Assembly: GCA_040223615.1 (NCBI GenBank)
Contig: JAVKFY010000060.1
Location: 1-7,618, forward strand
Length of the DNA stretch: 7,618 bases
Direction: 5' to 3'
DNA from: JAVKFY01 sp040223615
Lineage (GTDB): Bacteria; Pseudomonadota; Alphaproteobacteria; GCA-2731375
Shown: positions 6,842 to 7,618 of the stretch, piece by piece
Layout of the letters: every line of letters starts with the position of its first letter
Numbering within the stretch: position 1 is the stretch's first letter
Translations under genes and position numbers: made by a program
The notes under the pieces: model-generated
What the model was told of the DNA's origin: nothing
The model's database searches: none
Seen by the model: only the letters and a program-made list of their open reading frames with translations

Positions 6842-6870
6842 CATATATTCCGCCTTCTCACTAGGCGCAA
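6842..6870 (-). promoter_or_regulatory. rlmB: Putative rlmB promoter
   Basis: Minus-strand -35 TTGCGC (6870-6865), a 17-base spacer, and -10 TATATG (6847-6842). Only seven bases separate the -10 from the rlmB ATG, so transcription would begin at or next to the start codon. Each box matches the sigma-70 consensus at about four positions. It is a prediction by eye. Confidence 0.4.
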
Positions 6871-7006
6871 TCCGACGGCGGCCGGCATCGGTTGTGACTG
6901 GTGGGTTTTGCATGGAAGATCGCCAGCATCCGTTGACCGAGGCAGGAGCGAACAGCGTCCGCGATGGCAAGCCGCCGCGACGACGCCGCCAGCGCCCACC
7001 AAGACG

Positions 7007-7034
7007 TTGACTTTCTGACGATTTCGCCATAGTT
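7007..7034 (+). promoter_or_regulatory. Putative sigma-70 promoter for tRNA-Tyr / tRNA-Gly / tuf
   Basis: TTGACT (7007-7012, five of six consensus bases), a 16-base spacer, and CATAGT (7029-7034, four of six). A GC-rich stretch (CCGCGGCGCCCC) follows directly at the expected start point near 7041, resembling the GC-rich discriminator of stringently controlled stable-RNA promoters. The tRNA begins about 26 bases downstream of that point. It is the best promoter candidate ahead of the tRNA/tuf unit. Confidence 0.55.
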
Positions 7035-7066
7035 CCGCGGCGCCCCACGGCGTACGGGTCAGGTTT

Positions 7067-7151
7067 GGAGGGGTGCCCGAGTGGTTAAAGGGGGCGGACT
7101 GTAAATCCGTTGGCGTAGCCTACGCTGGTTCGAATCCAGCCCCCTCCACCA
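7067..7151 (+). tRNA. tRNA-Tyr (anticodon GTA)
   Basis: A full cloverleaf can be drawn. The acceptor GGAGGGG (7067-7073) pairs with CCCCTCC (7141-7147), followed by discriminator A and encoded CCA (7149-7151). The anticodon stem GCGGA/TCCGT encloses loop CTGTAAA with GTA at 7101-7103. The long class II variable arm GCGTA-GCC-TACGC is expected for bacterial tRNA-Tyr. The T arm is GCTGG-TTCGAAT-CCAGC. It is the first gene of the presumed tRNA-Tyr/tRNA-Gly/tuf transcript. Confidence 0.97.
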
Positions 7152-7169
7152 ACCCGCCGCGCCGCGGCA

Positions 7170-7200
7170 TTGGCTGGTCCGGCCGAAATGGACCGGCCAA
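7170..7200 (+). repeat. Inverted repeat / hairpin after tRNA-Tyr
   Basis: TTGGCTGGTCC (7170-7180) pairs with GGACCGGCCAA (7190-7200) over 11 positions including one T-G wobble, with loop GGCCGAAAT. No T-run follows (AGGGAACAC comes next), so it is more likely an RNA processing or stability hairpin than a strong intrinsic terminator. Confidence 0.6.
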
Positions 7201-7211
7201 AGGGAACACAC

Positions 7212-7227
7212 CGGTCAGCGATGACCG
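7212..7227 (+). repeat. Short hairpin with GCGA tetraloop
   Basis: CGGTCA (7212-7217) and TGACCG (7222-7227) form a perfect six-base stem closed by GCGA, a GNRA-type stable tetraloop. It is the second of three consecutive inverted repeats in the tRNA spacer. Confidence 0.5.
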
Positions 7228-7237
7228 ACAACGAAGT

Positions 7238-7251
7238 GCCGGCGCGCCGGC
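7238..7251. repeat. Perfect 14-bp GC palindrome
   Basis: GCCGGCGCGCCGGC reads identically on both strands. It is the third inverted repeat in the spacer and is followed by GAAAAGG. Very GC-rich DNA makes short palindromes of this kind less surprising, so its role is unclear. Confidence 0.4.
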
Positions 7252-7273
7252 GAAAAGGTGGCCGGGTGAAGTT

Positions 7274-7329
7274 GGTGGCCAGATTGAAGCGATGGCCGGT
7301 TTGAAGCGATGGCCAGTTTGTAGCGATGG
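7274..7329 (+). repeat. 17-bp tandem repeat, about 3.3 copies
   Basis: Three adjacent units are GGTGGCCAGATTGAAGC (7274-7290), GATGGCCGGTTTGAAGC (7291-7307) and GATGGCCAGTTTGTAGC (7308-7324), with a fourth begun by GATGG (7325-7329). Adjacent units differ at three positions. The array ends six bases before tRNA-Gly, so it lies in the 5' flank that must be trimmed from the tRNA-Gly precursor. Confidence 0.8.
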
Positions 7330-7335
7330 AATGTC

Positions 7336-7409
7336 GCGGGTGTAGCTCAATGGTAGAGCCCCAGCCTTCCAAGCTGGTTATGTGGGTTCGATTCCCATCA
7401 CCCGCTCCA
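7336..7409 (+). tRNA. tRNA-Gly (anticodon TCC)
   Basis: The acceptor GCGGGTG (7336-7342) pairs with CACCCGC (7399-7405), then discriminator T and encoded CCA (7407-7409). The anticodon stem CCAGC/GCTGG encloses loop CTTCCAA with TCC at 7368-7370, reading GGA/GGG codons. The T arm includes the GTTCGATTC element. It lies 68 bases before the tuf start on the same strand. The pairing of tRNA-Tyr and tRNA-Gly ahead of tuf is shared with E. coli tufB and many alphaproteobacteria. Confidence 0.97.
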
Positions 7410-7477
7410 GTTGACGGGCCGATGGCGCGGTGAGCCGAGAGATAAACGCCGCACAGGACTTGGAGTGAACGGCAAAA

Positions 7478-7618
7478 ATGGCGAAAGCGAAGTTTGAGCG
7501 GACGAAGCCGCACTGCAACATCGGGACGATTGGCCATGTTGACCATGGCAAGACGTCTTTGACGGCGGCGATCACGAAGATCCTGGCGGAGAGCGGTGGC
7601 GCTGAGTTCACGGCGTAC
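7478..7618 (+). CDS. tuf: Elongation factor Tu, N-terminal fragment (cut by window edge)
   Basis: The first 47 codons of EF-Tu, the GTPase that carries aminoacyl-tRNA to the ribosomal A site. The protein starts MAKAKFERTKPHCNIGTIGH and holds the G1/P-loop GHVDHGKT (19-26) that binds the GTP phosphates, followed by SLTAAITKILAE. The MAKAKFERTKPHCN opening with Cys13 is typical of alphaproteobacterial EF-Tu. The frame is open to the right edge, and the rest of the roughly 395-residue protein lies outside. GGAGTG at 7462-7467 is the likely ribosome binding site, at a longish spacing from ATG 7478. No convincing separate promoter is seen between tRNA-Gly and tuf, so co-transcription with the two tRNAs is likely. 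Confidence 0.97.
   Translation, partial: MAKAKFERTKPHCNIGTIGHVDHGKTSLTAAITKILAESGGAEFTAY

Noticed and set aside
5779..6864. A 361-codon plus-strand open frame over the exported-protein gene and rlmB
   Set aside because: It is antisense to rlmB with its three SPOUT motifs, and its translation is low-complexity with no recognisable domain.
7073..7345. Short plus-strand open frame across the tRNA genes
   Set aside because: It reads through tRNA-Tyr and the repeat spacer. MPEWLKGADCKSVGVAYAGSN is the familiar false translation of a tRNA gene.
7411..7446. Separate tuf promoter (TTGACG ... GATAAA) after tRNA-Gly
   Set aside because: The spacer is 24 bases, too long for sigma-70, and nothing better lies at 16-18 bases.
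1..7618. Mobile element, CRISPR, toxin-antitoxin, phage or defence system
   Set aside because: No transposase, integrase or terminal repeats, no regularly spaced repeats with unique spacers, and no small overlapping gene pair. The tRNA genes show no attachment-site duplication inside the window.

Overview
The window is high-GC bacterial chromosome. It most likely comes from an alphaproteobacterium, possibly Rhodospirillales-like. The basis is the order rlmB (divergent) - tRNA-Tyr - tRNA-Gly - tuf, an EF-Tu N-terminus of alphaproteobacterial type, and strong GC bias at third codon positions. This placement is inference from gene order and composition; no search was run.

Left part (1-3511). 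The 5' end of a transglutaminase-like gene runs off the left edge on the minus strand. Just upstream of it, on the same strand, is a decayed groEL fragment with an in-frame stop and an internal deletion. Three plus-strand genes follow: a family-4-type glycosyltransferase, a nitroreductase-family flavoprotein, and a luciferase-like (LLM class) oxidoreductase. They are separated by gaps of 129-136 bases, so a tight operon is not evident. The last two are both redox enzymes using flavin-type cofactors and may share a catabolic or detoxifying role, but no substrate can be named.

Middle part (3561-6834), all minus strand. In transcription order: rlmB (23S rRNA 2'-O-ribose methyltransferase), a small exported protein with a conserved-looking Cys pair, and a 632-residue membrane diguanylate cyclase (5TMR-LYT sensor, two PAS domains, GGEEF). 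The cyclase appears to start at TTG and lacks the Arg of the usual product-inhibition site.

Right part (6835-7618) is a translation locus. Divergent promoters lie between rlmB and tRNA-Tyr(GTA). tRNA-Gly(TCC) and the start of tuf (EF-Tu, cut by the right edge) follow, and tRNAs and tuf are probably one transcript. The spacer between the two tRNAs is unusual: three consecutive inverted repeats, then about 3.3 copies of a 17-bp tandem repeat ending just before tRNA-Gly.

I found no phage, IS element, CRISPR array, toxin-antitoxin pair or defence system, and no clear evidence of a wholly new system. The observations most worth a second look are the groEL remnant, the structured tRNA spacer, the cyclase inhibition-site change and the possibly leaderless rlmB transcript.
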